A stretch of DNA of 64,000 bases, taken from Modestobacter italicus. Lineage in GTDB: Bacteria > Actinomycetota > Actinomycetes > Mycobacteriales > Geodermatophilaceae. Within the stretch, counting starts at the first letter, position 1, and the number at the start of each line of letters is the position of its first letter. Shown piece after piece: positions 41,895 through 50,932 of this stretch. The notes under the pieces were generated by a model. The model worked only from the letters and a program-made list of their open reading frames with translations, was not told the origin of the DNA and did no database searches. The DNA is taken from assembly GCF_019799965.1 (NCBI RefSeq), contig NZ_JABGCJ010000006.1, forward strand, positions 62,001 through 126,000, read 5' to 3'. Position numbers and translations under genes: made by a program.

Positions 41895-42665
41895 TCAGCG
41901 CCCGGACACCAGCTCACCCAGCCACTCGTCGAAGGCGACCCGGCCGTGGTCGGCGCCCGGGCCCGGCAGGAGGCTGCCGTCGCGCATCCGCCGGCCGGCG
42001 GCGCCGGGCAGCGGCACCCGCAGCACTCGGCGACGCTGCCCGGTCGCGGCGAGGTACCGGCGCACCAGGTCGGCCAGCTCGGCCTCCGCCGGCCCGCCCA
42101 GGTCGGCCGCCCGCCCGCACGGCGCGCCGGTGGCGAGCGCGACGAGCGCGCCGGCGACCTCGTCCGCGGCGACGGTCGCCGTCCGCATCGCCGGGACGAC
42201 GACGAACGGCCCGACCGCGGTGCGCTGCACCATCTGCGCGGCGAACTCGTGGAACTGGGTGGCGCGCAGCAGGGTCCAGGGCACCGGCCCGGCGGCGACC
42301 AGCCGTTCCTGGGCGACCTTGCCGGCGTAGTAGCCGCTGGTCTCCCCGTCGATGCCGACGATCGACAGCACCACGTGGTGTCCGACGCCGGCGGCCTGCT
42401 CGGCGGCGAGCAGCTGCTCGGTCGCCCGGGTGAAGAACTCGACCGACGCTCGCGTCCGGGTGGTTTCCACGCTGGTGACGTCGACGACGGCGTCGGCGCC
42501 GTCCAGCGCCGCGCGGAGCCCGGCGCCGCTGACGACGTCCTGGCCGGTGCCGCGGGAGAGCGGGACGACGGTGTGCCCGGCCGCCCGGGCCCGGGCGACG
42601 ACGTGCTGCCCGACCACGCCGGTGGCCCCGGCGACGGCGAGGGTGAGCTGCTGCGGAGGTGTCAT
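41895..42665 (-). CDS. NAD(P)-binding epimerase/oxidoreductase, probable ECF41 partner
   Basis: This is a 256-residue extended SDR-like protein. The nucleotide motif G-A-T-G-V-V-G is at residues 13-19. It is followed by L-S-R-G-T-G and V-D-V-T-S-V and a Y-Y-A-G-K stretch in the Tyr-x3-Lys position. It is divergent from an ECF41 sigma gene; members of that sigma group are next to a carboxymuconolactone decarboxylase, oxidoreductase or epimerase gene (the COE class) that they transcribe, and this gene fits. A matching promoter lies 8 bp upstream of its ATG. The substrate is unknown. Confidence 0.85.
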   Translation of the reverse strand: MTPPQQLTLAVAGATGVVGQHVVARARAAGHTVVPLSRGTGQDVVSGAGLRAALDGADAVVDVTSVETTRTRASVEFFTRATEQLLAAEQAAGVGHHVVLSIVGIDGETSGYYAGKVAQERLVAAGPVPWTLLRATQFHEFAAQMVQRTAVGPFVVVPAMRTATVAADEVAGALVALATGAPCGRAADLGGPAEAELADLVRRYLAATGQRRRVLRVPLPGAAGRRMRDGSLLPGPGADHGRVAFDEWLGELVSGR

Positions 42666-42673
42666 GCCCTCCT

Positions 42674-42700
42674 GACGACGCAGCGGCCGGGAGTGTGAGG
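42674..42700 (-). promoter_or_regulatory. Candidate ECF41-dependent promoter
   Basis: On the minus strand CCTCACA (consensus TGTCACA, 5 of 7) is followed after exactly 16 bp by CGTC. This is the spacing I recall for ECF41 promoters, and it ends 8 bp before the ATG of the partner gene. Confidence 0.6.
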
Positions 42701-42711
42701 TCGCCGGCTGG

Positions 42712-42723
42712 CAGGCTGCCCGG
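42712..42723 (+). promoter_or_regulatory. Candidate leaderless -10 (CAGGCT) of the sigma-factor gene
   Basis: CAGGCT ends 6 nt before the GTG at 42724, the same spacing as other presumed leaderless genes here. The first base departs from TANNNT. Confidence 0.3.
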
Positions 42724-43575
42724 GTGATCGTGACCGACCAGCAGCAGCACCTGACGGGCGTGGCCTACCGGATGCTCGGCACGATGGCCGACGCCGAGGA
42801 CGCCGTCCAGGAGACCTTCGCCCGCTGGTACCGGCTGACCGAGGCCGAGCGGGCCGCGATCGACCGGCCGGCCGCCTGGCTGACCCGGGTGGTGAGCCGG
42901 GTGTGCCTGGACGTGCTCGGCTCGGCGCGGGCCCGCCGGGAGCGGTACGTCGGCGAGTGGCTGCCCGAGCCCGTGCCGGCCGACGCGGTCGACGACCCGG
43001 CCGAGCGCGCCGCCCTCGGCGACTCGGTGGGGCTGGCGCTGCTGGTCGTGCTGGAGACGCTGACGCCGGCCGAGCGGGTGGTGTTCGTGCTGCACGAGGT
43101 CTTCGCGGTGCCCTTCGGCGAGATCTCCCAGGCCGTCGGCCGCAGCCCCGCAGCCTGCCGCCAGCTGGCCACCTCCGCGCGCCGCCGGGTCGACGCGGCC
43201 CGCGCCGACGCCCCGGCACCGGCGCGACGCGACGCGGTGGTGCGCGCCTTCGCCGCCGCCTGCGCCGGCGGCGACCTCGGCGCGCTGGTCGCCCTGCTCG
43301 ACCCGGACGTCGTGCTGCGCTCGGACGGCGGCGGTCTGGTCAGCGCCGCCCGCAACCCGGTGCGCGGGGCGGTGCACGTGGCCCGGTTCCTGCTCGGCCT
43401 GCTGGCCAAGAACCCCGGGGTGGTGCTCGAGGAGGTGACCACCGGCGACGGCGTCGGCTACGGGTGGCGCGACGAGGGCGGCATGCGTGGGGTGCTGACC
43501 CTCGGCGTCGCCGGCGACCGGCCCACCGACGTGTGGATCGTGCTCAACCCGGAGAAGCTCACCCGCTGGGGCTGA
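42724..43575 (+). CDS. sigJ: ECF41-group RNA polymerase sigma factor (SigJ-like)
   Basis: This is a 283-residue sigma factor. Sigma-2 is at about 1-75 (Y-R-M-L-G-T-M-A-D-A-E-D-A-V-Q-E) and sigma-4 at about 105-160 (L-T-P-A-E-R-V-V-F-V-L-H-E-V). A SnoaL-like C-terminal extension carries the group's hallmarks: W-L-P-E-P (79-83), D-G-G-G (201-204) and N-P-E-K-L (275-279). In this group the extension replaces an anti-sigma factor and tunes activity. The start is GTG 42724 (GTG 42730 is an alternative). The divergent partner gene has the expected promoter. A giant helicase paralogue starts 73 bp downstream on the same strand. Confidence 0.93.
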   Translation: MIVTDQQQHLTGVAYRMLGTMADAEDAVQETFARWYRLTEAERAAIDRPAAWLTRVVSRVCLDVLGSARARRERYVGEWLPEPVPADAVDDPAERAALGDSVGLALLVVLETLTPAERVVFVLHEVFAVPFGEISQAVGRSPAACRQLATSARRRVDAARADAPAPARRDAVVRAFAAACAGGDLGALVALLDPDVVLRSDGGGLVSAARNPVRGAVHVARFLLGLLAKNPGVVLEEVTTGDGVGYGWRDEGGMRGVLTLGVAGDRPTDVWIVLNPEKLTRWG

Positions 43576-43590
43576 CCCTCCCGCCTCAGT

Positions 43591-43597
43591 CGTCACA
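43591..43597 (+). promoter_or_regulatory. CGTCACA element upstream of the second giant helicase
   Basis: CGTCACA matches the ECF41 -35 in 6 of 7 bases and is followed by C-T-C-C-C-G, like the partner-gene promoter. After 16 bp comes CGCG instead of CGTC, so the -10 is weak. Confidence 0.3.
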
Positions 43598-43634
43598 CTC
43601 CCGCCGGGGCTCCCGCGCACCCCGGCCCCGCGGC

Positions 43635-43648
43635 GGTAGACAGGCCCC
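43635..43648 (+). promoter_or_regulatory. Shared GGTAGACAGG element, candidate leaderless promoter
   Basis: The same decamer as at 20876 ends 4 nt before the ATG at 43649. Conservation between paralogues in sequence and spacing supports function. Confidence 0.5.
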
Positions 43649-46600
43649 ATGGGCGACTTGCCGTGCCCGCAGCACGCCGCGGACCGAGACCTCCGGGTCT
43701 CCGTGGCGCTCGACTGCGTGCCGGTGGTCGGCGAGGCGCTCGCCCGGGCGGGTGTGCCGGTGCTGGCCGGGCTCACGCTGGCCGGCGGACCGGTCCGCGG
43801 CGCACGGGTGACCGCGGCGATCACCTCCGCCGGCGGCGCGCTGGGCACCCCGGTGGAGCGGGTCGTCGACGTCGTCCCCGGGCGGACCACGGCGCTGCCT
43901 GACCTGGTGCTGCTGGACCCGGCCGTCCTGGCCGCGGTGCGCGAGAGCGGGGCCGGGACCGTCGACGTGCGGGTCGAGCACGACGGGGAACTGGTGGGGC
44001 ACGGCTCCGCCGGCGTGCGGGTGCTCGCCGCCGGGCACTGGCTGGCCGCGCCGACCCCGCTGTCGCTGGAGCTGCTGGCCGCGCACGTGCAGCCGGACTC
44101 CCCGGCGGTGGCCGGGCTGGTCGGCGCGGCCGCGGACCTGCTCCGTCAGCGCACCGGCGATGCCGCCGTCGGCGAGCCGCCCGCCGCGGTCCGGCGGATC
44201 GACGAGACGGTCGCGGCGGTCGTGGAGATGGTCCGCCGCCGGGCGGTCCGGCCGCAGCCACCGACCACCAGCTGGGCCGACGTCCCGCAGCGGGTGCGCA
44301 CGCCGGCGGAGGTGCTCGAGGAGCGCGTCGGGAGCAGCCTGGACACCACGCTCACCCTCGCCGCCGCGCTCGAGCACGCCGGCGTCCGGCCGCTGGTCTG
44401 GGTCGCCGCCGACGGCGGCAGCTGCCCCGGGCACGCCTTCCTGGGGTACTGGCGCACCGCGCGCTGCGCGGAGAGCACGGCGACCACCGAGGTGAGCGGG
44501 CTGGTCGAGCTGGTGCACGCCGGCGAGATCGCCCTGGTCGAGACCACCATGCTGGCGCACACCGCGGAGCCGGCGACCTTCGGCGACCTGCACCGCACCG
44601 CGTCCGCCGCCTGGCTGGCCGGCGACCTGCACCGCGTGCTCGGGGTGACCGACGTGCACCGGGCCCGGCTGGACGGCATCACCCCGCTGCCCTCACTGGA
44701 GCCACTCCCCGCCCGCCGCCCGGCCCGCGACACCGGGCCACGGACCGGCGGGACGACGACCGCCCTGCTGGACCTCGACCGGCACCCGGAGGCCCTGCCG
44801 CTGACCGTGCCGCCGGGGCGGCTGGCCGCGCTCGCCGAGACGCTGGAGCGCGGCTCCGCGCTGACCCTGCTGCCCACCGACCAGCTGGGCGCGGCCGCCC
44901 GGCGGCGCGGCATCCGCTCGGCGCGTGACCTGCCGCCACACCAGCTCGGCGAGCTGCTGCTGGAGCACGGTGGCGTGTACGCCGACGTCCACTCCGCCGA
45001 GTACGCCCGCCGGCTCGGCCTGCTCGCCGACCGGGTGCGGGAGCTGGTCGGCGGGTCCGGTGAGCTCCACCTGGCGCTGGGCTCGGTCAGCTGGGAGGTC
45101 GACGGGGAGGCGGTGCGCTCGCCGCTGCTGCTGGTGCCGGTCGTGCTCACCCGGGTGCCGAGCTCCGGCGCGTACCGGCTGAGCGCGGACCCGGCCGGGA
45201 CGGTCGGTCCGAACGGCTGCCTGCTCACCGAGCTGCGCCGCCGCAGCGGCGTGGCCCTGCCCGGCCTGGACGAGGGGGGCGCCGCCGACCTGGCGAGCGC
45301 GCTGCCCGCGCTGCGGCAGGAACTGGCCCAGCGCGGGCTGCCGTACCGGGTGGAGCCGACCGCCGACCTCGCGGTGCTGCCCGCGGCGGCCCACCGGGTG
45401 CGGCAGGACGCCGAGCGGCTGGGCGCCGGCGCGCTGCGCAACCCGCTGGTGCCGGTGCTGCTGCGCCCCGGTCAGCCGTTCGCCGACCCGGGGGCGGCCG
45501 ACGTCGACCTGGCCGAGCTGGGCGCGACCCTGCCGCTGCCCGCCGACACCGATCAGCTGCAGGCGATCGCCGACGCCCTCGCCGGCCGGACGTTCGTGCT
45601 GGAGGGCGCCCCCGGCACCGGCCGCACCCAGACCGTCGCCGACCTGCTGGTCGCCGCCGCCGGCCAGGGGCAGCGGGTGCTGGTGGTGGCAGCCCAGCAG
45701 GAGTCGCTGGACGCGGTGTCCCGGCGCCTGCGCGACGTCGCCCGCCTCGCCGCCGACGCCGCGCTCCCCGGCGGGGGGCCAGCCACCGCCGAGGCCTCCG
45801 CGGCGGTCGCCGAGCTGCGTGACGCGCGCCGCGCGGTGGCCGAGCACGCCACCCGCGTGCACGCCCCCAACTCCGCCGGGCTGTCCCTGGCCGCCGCGCA
45901 CGCCGGGGTGCTGTCCGCCGCCCCGGACCTCCCGGTCCTGCCGCTGGCTCCCGCGTTCGTCGCCACCGCCTCGGCCCGCACCACCGCGGCGGTCCGCCAG
46001 CTGCTGAGCACGCTGCCCGAGGTGGCCGAGCGCGCCCGGCCCCGGCCGGGTCACCCGTGGGGCTTCGTCGACTCGGCGGACGCCGACCCGGTGGCGGTCC
46101 AGGCGGCCGCGGTCGCCGTCGACACCGCGCTGCGGGCGCTGCCACCCGCCGGACCGCTCGCCCGGGTGGTGGCCGCCGCCCGCACCCCGGCCGACCTCGA
46201 CGCGGTCGCCACCGTGCTCGCCGGGCCGGCCGTGCCCCTCGCCGACCTCGACGCGGTGCGCACGCCCGAGTGGGCCGACCACGTCACCGACCTGCTCGCC
46301 GACGTGGCCGCGTTCACGGCCGCCGTCCACCCGGTGCTGGACGTCGCGCTGCCGCAGGCGCTGGACCTGCCGCTGGCCGGCATCTCCGACGACGCCCGGC
46401 AGGCCGCTGCGTCGGGCCGGTTCGGCCGGGGGAAGCGGCTGGCCGCCGTCCTCACCGAGCTGGCGCCGGGGCTGCGCCCGGACGCGCACGCGGAGCCGGC
46501 CGACGTCCCGGAGCTGGTCGCCGAGCTGGCGGAGCTGCAGGCCACCGTCCGCGAGCTGGCGCTGCGCTGCTCGACGATCGCCGGCCTGGCGGTGCCGTGG

Positions 46601-49423
46601 AACTGGAACCCGCTGGTCGACCCGGGGCTGGCGGAGCGGGAGGTCGCGGCGGTCCGCCGGGTCGCCGCGGTGCTGGACGGTGCGCCGGCGTTCAATCCCC
46701 CGCTGCGCCGGTTCCTGGACACCGCCCCGCCGGTCGACCCGGCCCGGGCGGTCGCCGTGCGCCGGCTCCGGGCGGCGCTGGCCACGCTGCCGCGCGCCTG
46801 CGAGGGATCGATCGAGCAGCTGGTGGCCTGGGCCGGCGACGGCGGTCTGGTGCGCCGGTGGGAGGAGACCCAGGAGGAGCGGGCCGTCGAGCAGTTCGGT
46901 CTGCCCTCGCTCGGGCACTGGCTGGACCTGCTGAGGCACGTGCACCTGCTGGACGCCGCCGGCCTGTCCGAGGCCCGTGCGGCCCTGCTGGCCGGCAGCG
47001 TCCCGGCGGCGGATGCGCTGGCGTCGTTCGACCGGGGCGTCGCCGAGGCCTCGTTCGCCGAGCGGTCAGCGGCCGGCGGGGTTGCTGCTCCCGCGCCGGA
47101 GGAGGCGGTGCGCCGGTCGCTGGACGCGGCGGCGCGTGCCCGGGCCGAGGCCGCGGTGCGGGCGGCGCTGCCCCCGAAGACGGCGGTGCCGACCGGCTGC
47201 GTGCTGGCCACCCCCGACGCGGTGGCCCGGCTGCTGCCACCGGCGGCGGGGTCGTTCGACCTGGTGGTGGTCGAGGACGCCCAGTCGCTGCGGGTGGCCG
47301 ATGCGCTGGGCGCGCTGGGCCGGGGCCTCGCCGCGGTGGTCGTCGGTGACGGCGGTCAGCTGCCACCCCGCTGCGCACCCGACGAGCCGCCCGACGAGGG
47401 CCTGCTGGCGGCCTGCCTGCGCGCCGGGGTGCCGCGGCGGGAGCTGACCTGGCACCACGCCGGCCGGGACGAGGCGCTGATCGCGGCCACCGCCGCGGTG
47501 GCCTACGACGGCCGGCTGCGGACGGTCCCCGGCGTGCCAGCCGGGCCGGCGGTCTCGCTGGTGCGGGTGGAGGGGGTCTTCCTGCGCGCCGGGGAACAGC
47601 GACAGAGCAACCCGGTCGAGGCGCAGGCCGTGGTCGCCGAGCTGCGGCACCGGTTCGACGCGTCGCCGGACGCCGTCCCCTCGGTCGCCGTGGTCACGCT
47701 GCACCCGCCGCAGGCCCGGCTGATCGAGAGCCTGGTGCGGGCAGCGGACGACCCGCGGCTGACCGGGGCGCTGGCGAGCGGCGCGCTGCTGGTGCGGGAC
47801 GTGGAGCAGGCGCAGGGCGTGACGGCCGACGTCGTCCTGCTGTCGCTGGGCTGCTCGGACGACGAGCACGGGCGGCTGCCGCTGGACCTGGGGCCGCTGA
47901 GCCGGTCCGGTGGCGAGCGCCGGCTGACCGTGGCGATGACCCGGGCCCGCCGGCAGCTGGTGCTGTTCGCGTCGTTCACCCCGGAGCTGCTGCGGCCGGA
48001 GGTCACCGCTCAGCCCGGCGTGCGCTGGCTGCGTGCCCACCTGGAGCTCGCCGAACACGGTTCGGAGGTCCTCCCCCGGGCCGGTGGGCGGGCGCCGGCG
48101 CCGGACCCGTACCGGGAGGACGTCGCCGCCGGGCTGCGCGACCGCGGGCTGGTGGCGCGGACGGACGTGGGCTCGTCGTCCGCCCTCGACCTGACCGTGG
48201 CGCGGGCCGAGGCGCCGGACCAGCCGCTGCTGGCGGTGCGGCTCGACGGGCAGGCGTGGGCGGCGCAGCACCCGGTCGATCGGGAGCTGACGTACCTGGA
48301 GCTGGAGACGGCGCGCGGGTGGCCGGCGGTGCAGCGGGTGTGGCTGCCGGAGTGGCTGGCCGAGCGCGAGGCGGTGCTCGACCGGCTGGTCGCGGCCGTG
48401 GCCGGTGCCCTGCCGCCGGTGCCGCTGCTGGCCCCGCTGGAGGTGCCGAGCACGCCGGTCGCCGAGCCGATCGTCGAGCCACTGGACCTGGACGACGAGG
48501 ACGACGGTCCGGTGGGTGAGCCGGTGCGGGTCGCGGCGCTGCCGGTGGTGACGCCGGCGCGGCTGCCGGACGAGGAGCTGTTCCGGCCGTGGACGCCGAA
48601 GCCGGTGGGTGAGCCGTCGACGCTGCGACAGCTGGCGAACCCGGAGGCGGCGCGGCTGGTGCGGCGGCTGCTGACCGCGGGGGTCGCGGCCGAGGGTCCG
48701 ATCCACCGGGAGCGGCTGGCCCGGCTGACCGCGGCGGCCTGCGGGGTGCCGCGGCTGAACGCTGCCCGGATCGAGTCGATCCTGGCGCTGCTGCCGGGTG
48801 CCGATGCGGAGTTCCTGTGGCCGGCGTCGGTGGACCCGGCGTCGTGGACCGCGTTCCGCCGGCAGGCCGCGAGCACCGAACGGGCCCTGGAGCACGTGCC
48901 GCCGGCGGAGATGGCCAACGCGATGGTGGCGCTGTGCCGGTCGGCTGCCGGGCTGACCCGGGACGAGCTGTTCTCGCAGACGCTGGCGGTGTTCGGGCAC
49001 CGCCGCCGGCACCCGGTGCTCATGCCCTACCTGGAGACGGCGCTGGCCCAGGCGGTGCGGGCCGACCGGATCACCCGGGCGGACTCCGGCCAGCTGCTCA
49101 CCGCGGTGACGGACGACGCGGCACCGGGTGACCTTGTGGTCCCGGTGGCGGCGCTCCCCCAGGTCCCCGTGGCTGCGGCGCCCCAGGCCCTCGTCGAGGC
49201 GCTCCCGCAGTTCCGTGAGGACCACAGCTCGCCCGATGCCCCGGCCGCCCGCGAAGCGGCCGCCATAGATGGGTTCGGCCTGTTCGGCGTCGGTGGCGTC
49301 AGCCCCGCCCCCGAGTCGGCCGGCCCGGAGGACGCGGGTGATCTTGCTGGTCTCGCCGCCCGCAGCGAGACCAGCAGCGTGCCCGAACCGCGCGCAGCCG
49401 TGGACGAGCCCGTCGTCGGGTGA
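43649..49423 (+). CDS. Giant SF1 helicase paralogue with degenerate ATPase motifs
   Basis: This 1924-residue protein is colinear with the helicase at 20890: DUF4011-like N-terminus with G-H-A-F-L-G-Y-W, SF1 core, Vsr-like segment and DUF3320 end. The catalytic motifs have changed: Walker A is GAPGTGRT (R659 for Lys), motif II is V-E-D-A-Q-S (E1209-D1210 instead of D-E), motif III is G-D-G-G-Q-L, motif IV is H-H-A-G-R (A1271 for Arg), and motif V is A-Q-G-V-T-A instead of A-Q-G-D-E-R. Motif VI T-R-A-R-R remains. It lacks the long basic linker but has an extra tail of about 110 residues. An open frame of this length shows it is under selection, probably as a non-hydrolysing partner. Confidence 0.9.
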   Translation: MGDLPCPQHAADRDLRVSVALDCVPVVGEALARAGVPVLAGLTLAGGPVRGARVTAAITSAGGALGTPVERVVDVVPGRTTALPDLVLLDPAVLAAVRESGAGTVDVRVEHDGELVGHGSAGVRVLAAGHWLAAPTPLSLELLAAHVQPDSPAVAGLVGAAADLLRQRTGDAAVGEPPAAVRRIDETVAAVVEMVRRRAVRPQPPTTSWADVPQRVRTPAEVLEERVGSSLDTTLTLAAALEHAGVRPLVWVAADGGSCPGHAFLGYWRTARCAESTATTEVSGLVELVHAGEIALVETTMLAHTAEPATFGDLHRTASAAWLAGDLHRVLGVTDVHRARLDGITPLPSLEPLPARRPARDTGPRTGGTTTALLDLDRHPEALPLTVPPGRLAALAETLERGSALTLLPTDQLGAAARRRGIRSARDLPPHQLGELLLEHGGVYADVHSAEYARRLGLLADRVRELVGGSGELHLALGSVSWEVDGEAVRSPLLLVPVVLTRVPSSGAYRLSADPAGTVGPNGCLLTELRRRSGVALPGLDEGGAADLASALPALRQELAQRGLPYRVEPTADLAVLPAAAHRVRQDAERLGAGALRNPLVPVLLRPGQPFADPGAADVDLAELGATLPLPADTDQLQAIADALAGRTFVLEGAPGTGRTQTVADLLVAAAGQGQRVLVVAAQQESLDAVSRRLRDVARLAADAALPGGGPATAEASAAVAELRDARRAVAEHATRVHAPNSAGLSLAAAHAGVLSAAPDLPVLPLAPAFVATASARTTAAVRQLLSTLPEVAERARPRPGHPWGFVDSADADPVAVQAAAVAVDTALRALPPAGPLARVVAAARTPADLDAVATVLAGPAVPLADLDAVRTPEWADHVTDLLADVAAFTAAVHPVLDVALPQALDLPLAGISDDARQAAASGRFGRGKRLAAVLTELAPGLRPDAHAEPADVPELVAELAELQATVRELALRCSTIAGLAVPWNWNPLVDPGLAEREVAAVRRVAAVLDGAPAFNPPLRRFLDTAPPVDPARAVAVRRLRAALATLPRACEGSIEQLVAWAGDGGLVRRWEETQEERAVEQFGLPSLGHWLDLLRHVHLLDAAGLSEARAALLAGSVPAADALASFDRGVAEASFAERSAAGGVAAPAPEEAVRRSLDAAARARAEAAVRAALPPKTAVPTGCVLATPDAVARLLPPAAGSFDLVVVEDAQSLRVADALGALGRGLAAVVVGDGGQLPPRCAPDEPPDEGLLAACLRAGVPRRELTWHHAGRDEALIAATAAVAYDGRLRTVPGVPAGPAVSLVRVEGVFLRAGEQRQSNPVEAQAVVAELRHRFDASPDAVPSVAVVTLHPPQARLIESLVRAADDPRLTGALASGALLVRDVEQAQGVTADVVLLSLGCSDDEHGRLPLDLGPLSRSGGERRLTVAMTRARRQLVLFASFTPELLRPEVTAQPGVRWLRAHLELAEHGSEVLPRAGGRAPAPDPYREDVAAGLRDRGLVARTDVGSSSALDLTVARAEAPDQPLLAVRLDGQAWAAQHPVDRELTYLELETARGWPAVQRVWLPEWLAEREAVLDRLVAAVAGALPPVPLLAPLEVPSTPVAEPIVEPLDLDDEDDGPVGEPVRVAALPVVTPARLPDEELFRPWTPKPVGEPSTLRQLANPEAARLVRRLLTAGVAAEGPIHRERLARLTAAACGVPRLNAARIESILALLPGADAEFLWPASVDPASWTAFRRQAASTERALEHVPPAEMANAMVALCRSAAGLTRDELFSQTLAVFGHRRRHPVLMPYLETALAQAVRADRITRADSGQLLTAVTDDAAPGDLVVPVAALPQVPVAAAPQALVEALPQFREDHSSPDAPAAREAAAIDGFGLFGVGGVSPAPESAGPEDAGDLAGLAARSETSSVPEPRAAVDEPVVG

Positions 49424-49430
49424 CCCACGG

Positions 49431-49472
49431 CTCGCGCCCCCCGAGCGCAGCAGGGCTCCGGGGGGGGGCGAG
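49431..49472 (+). terminator. Imperfect GC hairpin after the second helicase
   Basis: Arms at 49431-49445 and 49456-49472 pair imperfectly around a 10-nt loop, including a run of nine G on the plus strand. They separate convergent genes. Confidence 0.45.
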
Positions 49473-49487
49473 GACAGCCGCTCACCA

Positions 49488-50693
49488 TCACACGAGCAGC
49501 GGTGGTCCGATCAGAATCTCGGTGCCATCGGGCCGCCAGGTGCGCCATCGTCCACCGGGATCCCGTTCGACCCGGAATCCGTGGTGGACCTTGGTGTGAT
49601 GGCGTTCGCACAACAACGCTGAGTTCTCCAGCGACGTCTCCCCGCCGTGGAGCCAGTGGATCAGGTGGTGGACGTCGCACCACCACGATGGCGCCCCGCA
49701 GCCGGCGAACACGCAGCTCTTGTCCCGCAGCTCCACCGCCTTGCGCAGGCCCGGGGTGACCACCCGGTGGTCCCGGCCCAGGTCCAGCGGAGTCCCGTCG
49801 GGACCCATCACGATCCGCGAGACGCTGGCATCGCAGGCCACCCAGCGGGCCCGGGCCGCGGAGATCGTCGCCCCGAACCCCATCTCGGCCGCCCCGGCAC
49901 CGGCGGCCGGGTCGACCAGGTCATCGAGCTCTACGCCCACGACCACGTGCGGCTTCACCGTCCGCAGCGTCGGCAGCAGACCGGAGGCCAGCTGGTTGTC
50001 ACACAGCTGCACGAGCGCGTCGGCGTTCTGCTGGGCCCGGGTGCGCTCATCGCCCTTGGGGCGATCGGCCTGCACGATCGACTCGATCGCCGCCTGCACC
50101 TTCTCCCCACCCACCGCATCCAGATCGAACCGGCCGGTCACGCTGCCATCGGCGTGCTTGGCGATCGTCAGCCGTCGACCCTCCGTCGGGTCCGGCTCGA
50201 CGCCATCGGGATCCAGCGCGACCTCGAACAGCTGGACCGCGGCCTTGAGCACCTCATGCGACGCTTCCGCCGCGATCTGAGCCCACGTCCGGTCGAACTC
50301 CGCAAGATCCACGTCCTGCTCGGCCGCCCGGGCACGCTCGGACTCCCCCACCGCAGCAGCCACCACGTCCATCTGCGCCGCCGTCACCGCACCCTGGGCG
50401 AACCCCTCGGCCAGGGCCGGGAAGTGCGCCAACGCCCGCCCCGACCGCACCACCCGAGACGCCTCAGCCGCCGACAGCCTGGCGTGCCCGATCAACCACG
50501 ACCGCATCGACTTCAACCCGTCATGCTCGGCAGCCTGGGTCACCTCCCCGTGCCGCACCGTGCGGGTCAACTCCGCCGCCACCCGGTTCTGCACCGCCAC
50601 CAGCAACGCCGTCCGGTCCAACACTTCACCATCACTCAGACCGTGCAGGTCATCGGTCGCCAAGGCGTCCAGAGCCGACATCAACTCGCTCAC
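49488..50693 (-). CDS. DUF222 / HNH endonuclease-signature protein
   Basis: This is a 401-residue member of the 13E12-repeat family, present in many copies in actinobacteria. Residues about 1-300 are DUF222 (helical, with A-A-E-L-T-R-T-V-R-H-G-E). The C-terminus holds an HNH domain: C-V-F-A-G-C (zinc Cys pair), W-C-D-V-H-H-L-I-H-W, N-S-A-L-L-C-E-R-H-H. The HNH histidines are intact, so DNA cleavage is possible. The GTG start has GGGAGG 4 nt upstream. Such genes spread within genomes, but I see no repeats at its ends. Confidence 0.93.
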   Translation of the reverse strand: MSELMSALDALATDDLHGLSDGEVLDRTALLVAVQNRVAAELTRTVRHGEVTQAAEHDGLKSMRSWLIGHARLSAAEASRVVRSGRALAHFPALAEGFAQGAVTAAQMDVVAAAVGESERARAAEQDVDLAEFDRTWAQIAAEASHEVLKAAVQLFEVALDPDGVEPDPTEGRRLTIAKHADGSVTGRFDLDAVGGEKVQAAIESIVQADRPKGDERTRAQQNADALVQLCDNQLASGLLPTLRTVKPHVVVGVELDDLVDPAAGAGAAEMGFGATISAARARWVACDASVSRIVMGPDGTPLDLGRDHRVVTPGLRKAVELRDKSCVFAGCGAPSWWCDVHHLIHWLHGGETSLENSALLCERHHTKVHHGFRVERDPGGRWRTWRPDGTEILIGPPLLV

Positions 50694-50932
50694 GACACCT
50701 CCCGACCGGTTCGAACACCTGTGCGAAGTCTACCGTCGCCGAGGCGGTCATACAATGCGAAACCGCAGGTCAGAGGCTTGTCCACAGATCCGGCCAGCAG
50801 CTTGACAAGAGCCGACCGGGACGCTGACGCGTCGTGAGCGCGTGCGCAACGATCCGCCGGCGTGGGCTGTGCCTGCGCTCATCGGCTCAGCAGGCGGGAG
50901 CACCGGTGTCCGGACCTGGCGCCACCGCCCCC

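Noticed and set aside
20890-49423. A complete defence island
   Set aside because: The genes between the two giant helicases are ordinary metabolic, regulatory and envelope genes, and there is no methylase, toxin or phage gene.
49488-50693. DUF222-HNH gene as a mobile element
   Set aside because: The family multiplies in genomes, but I see no terminal repeats, target duplication or transposase around it.
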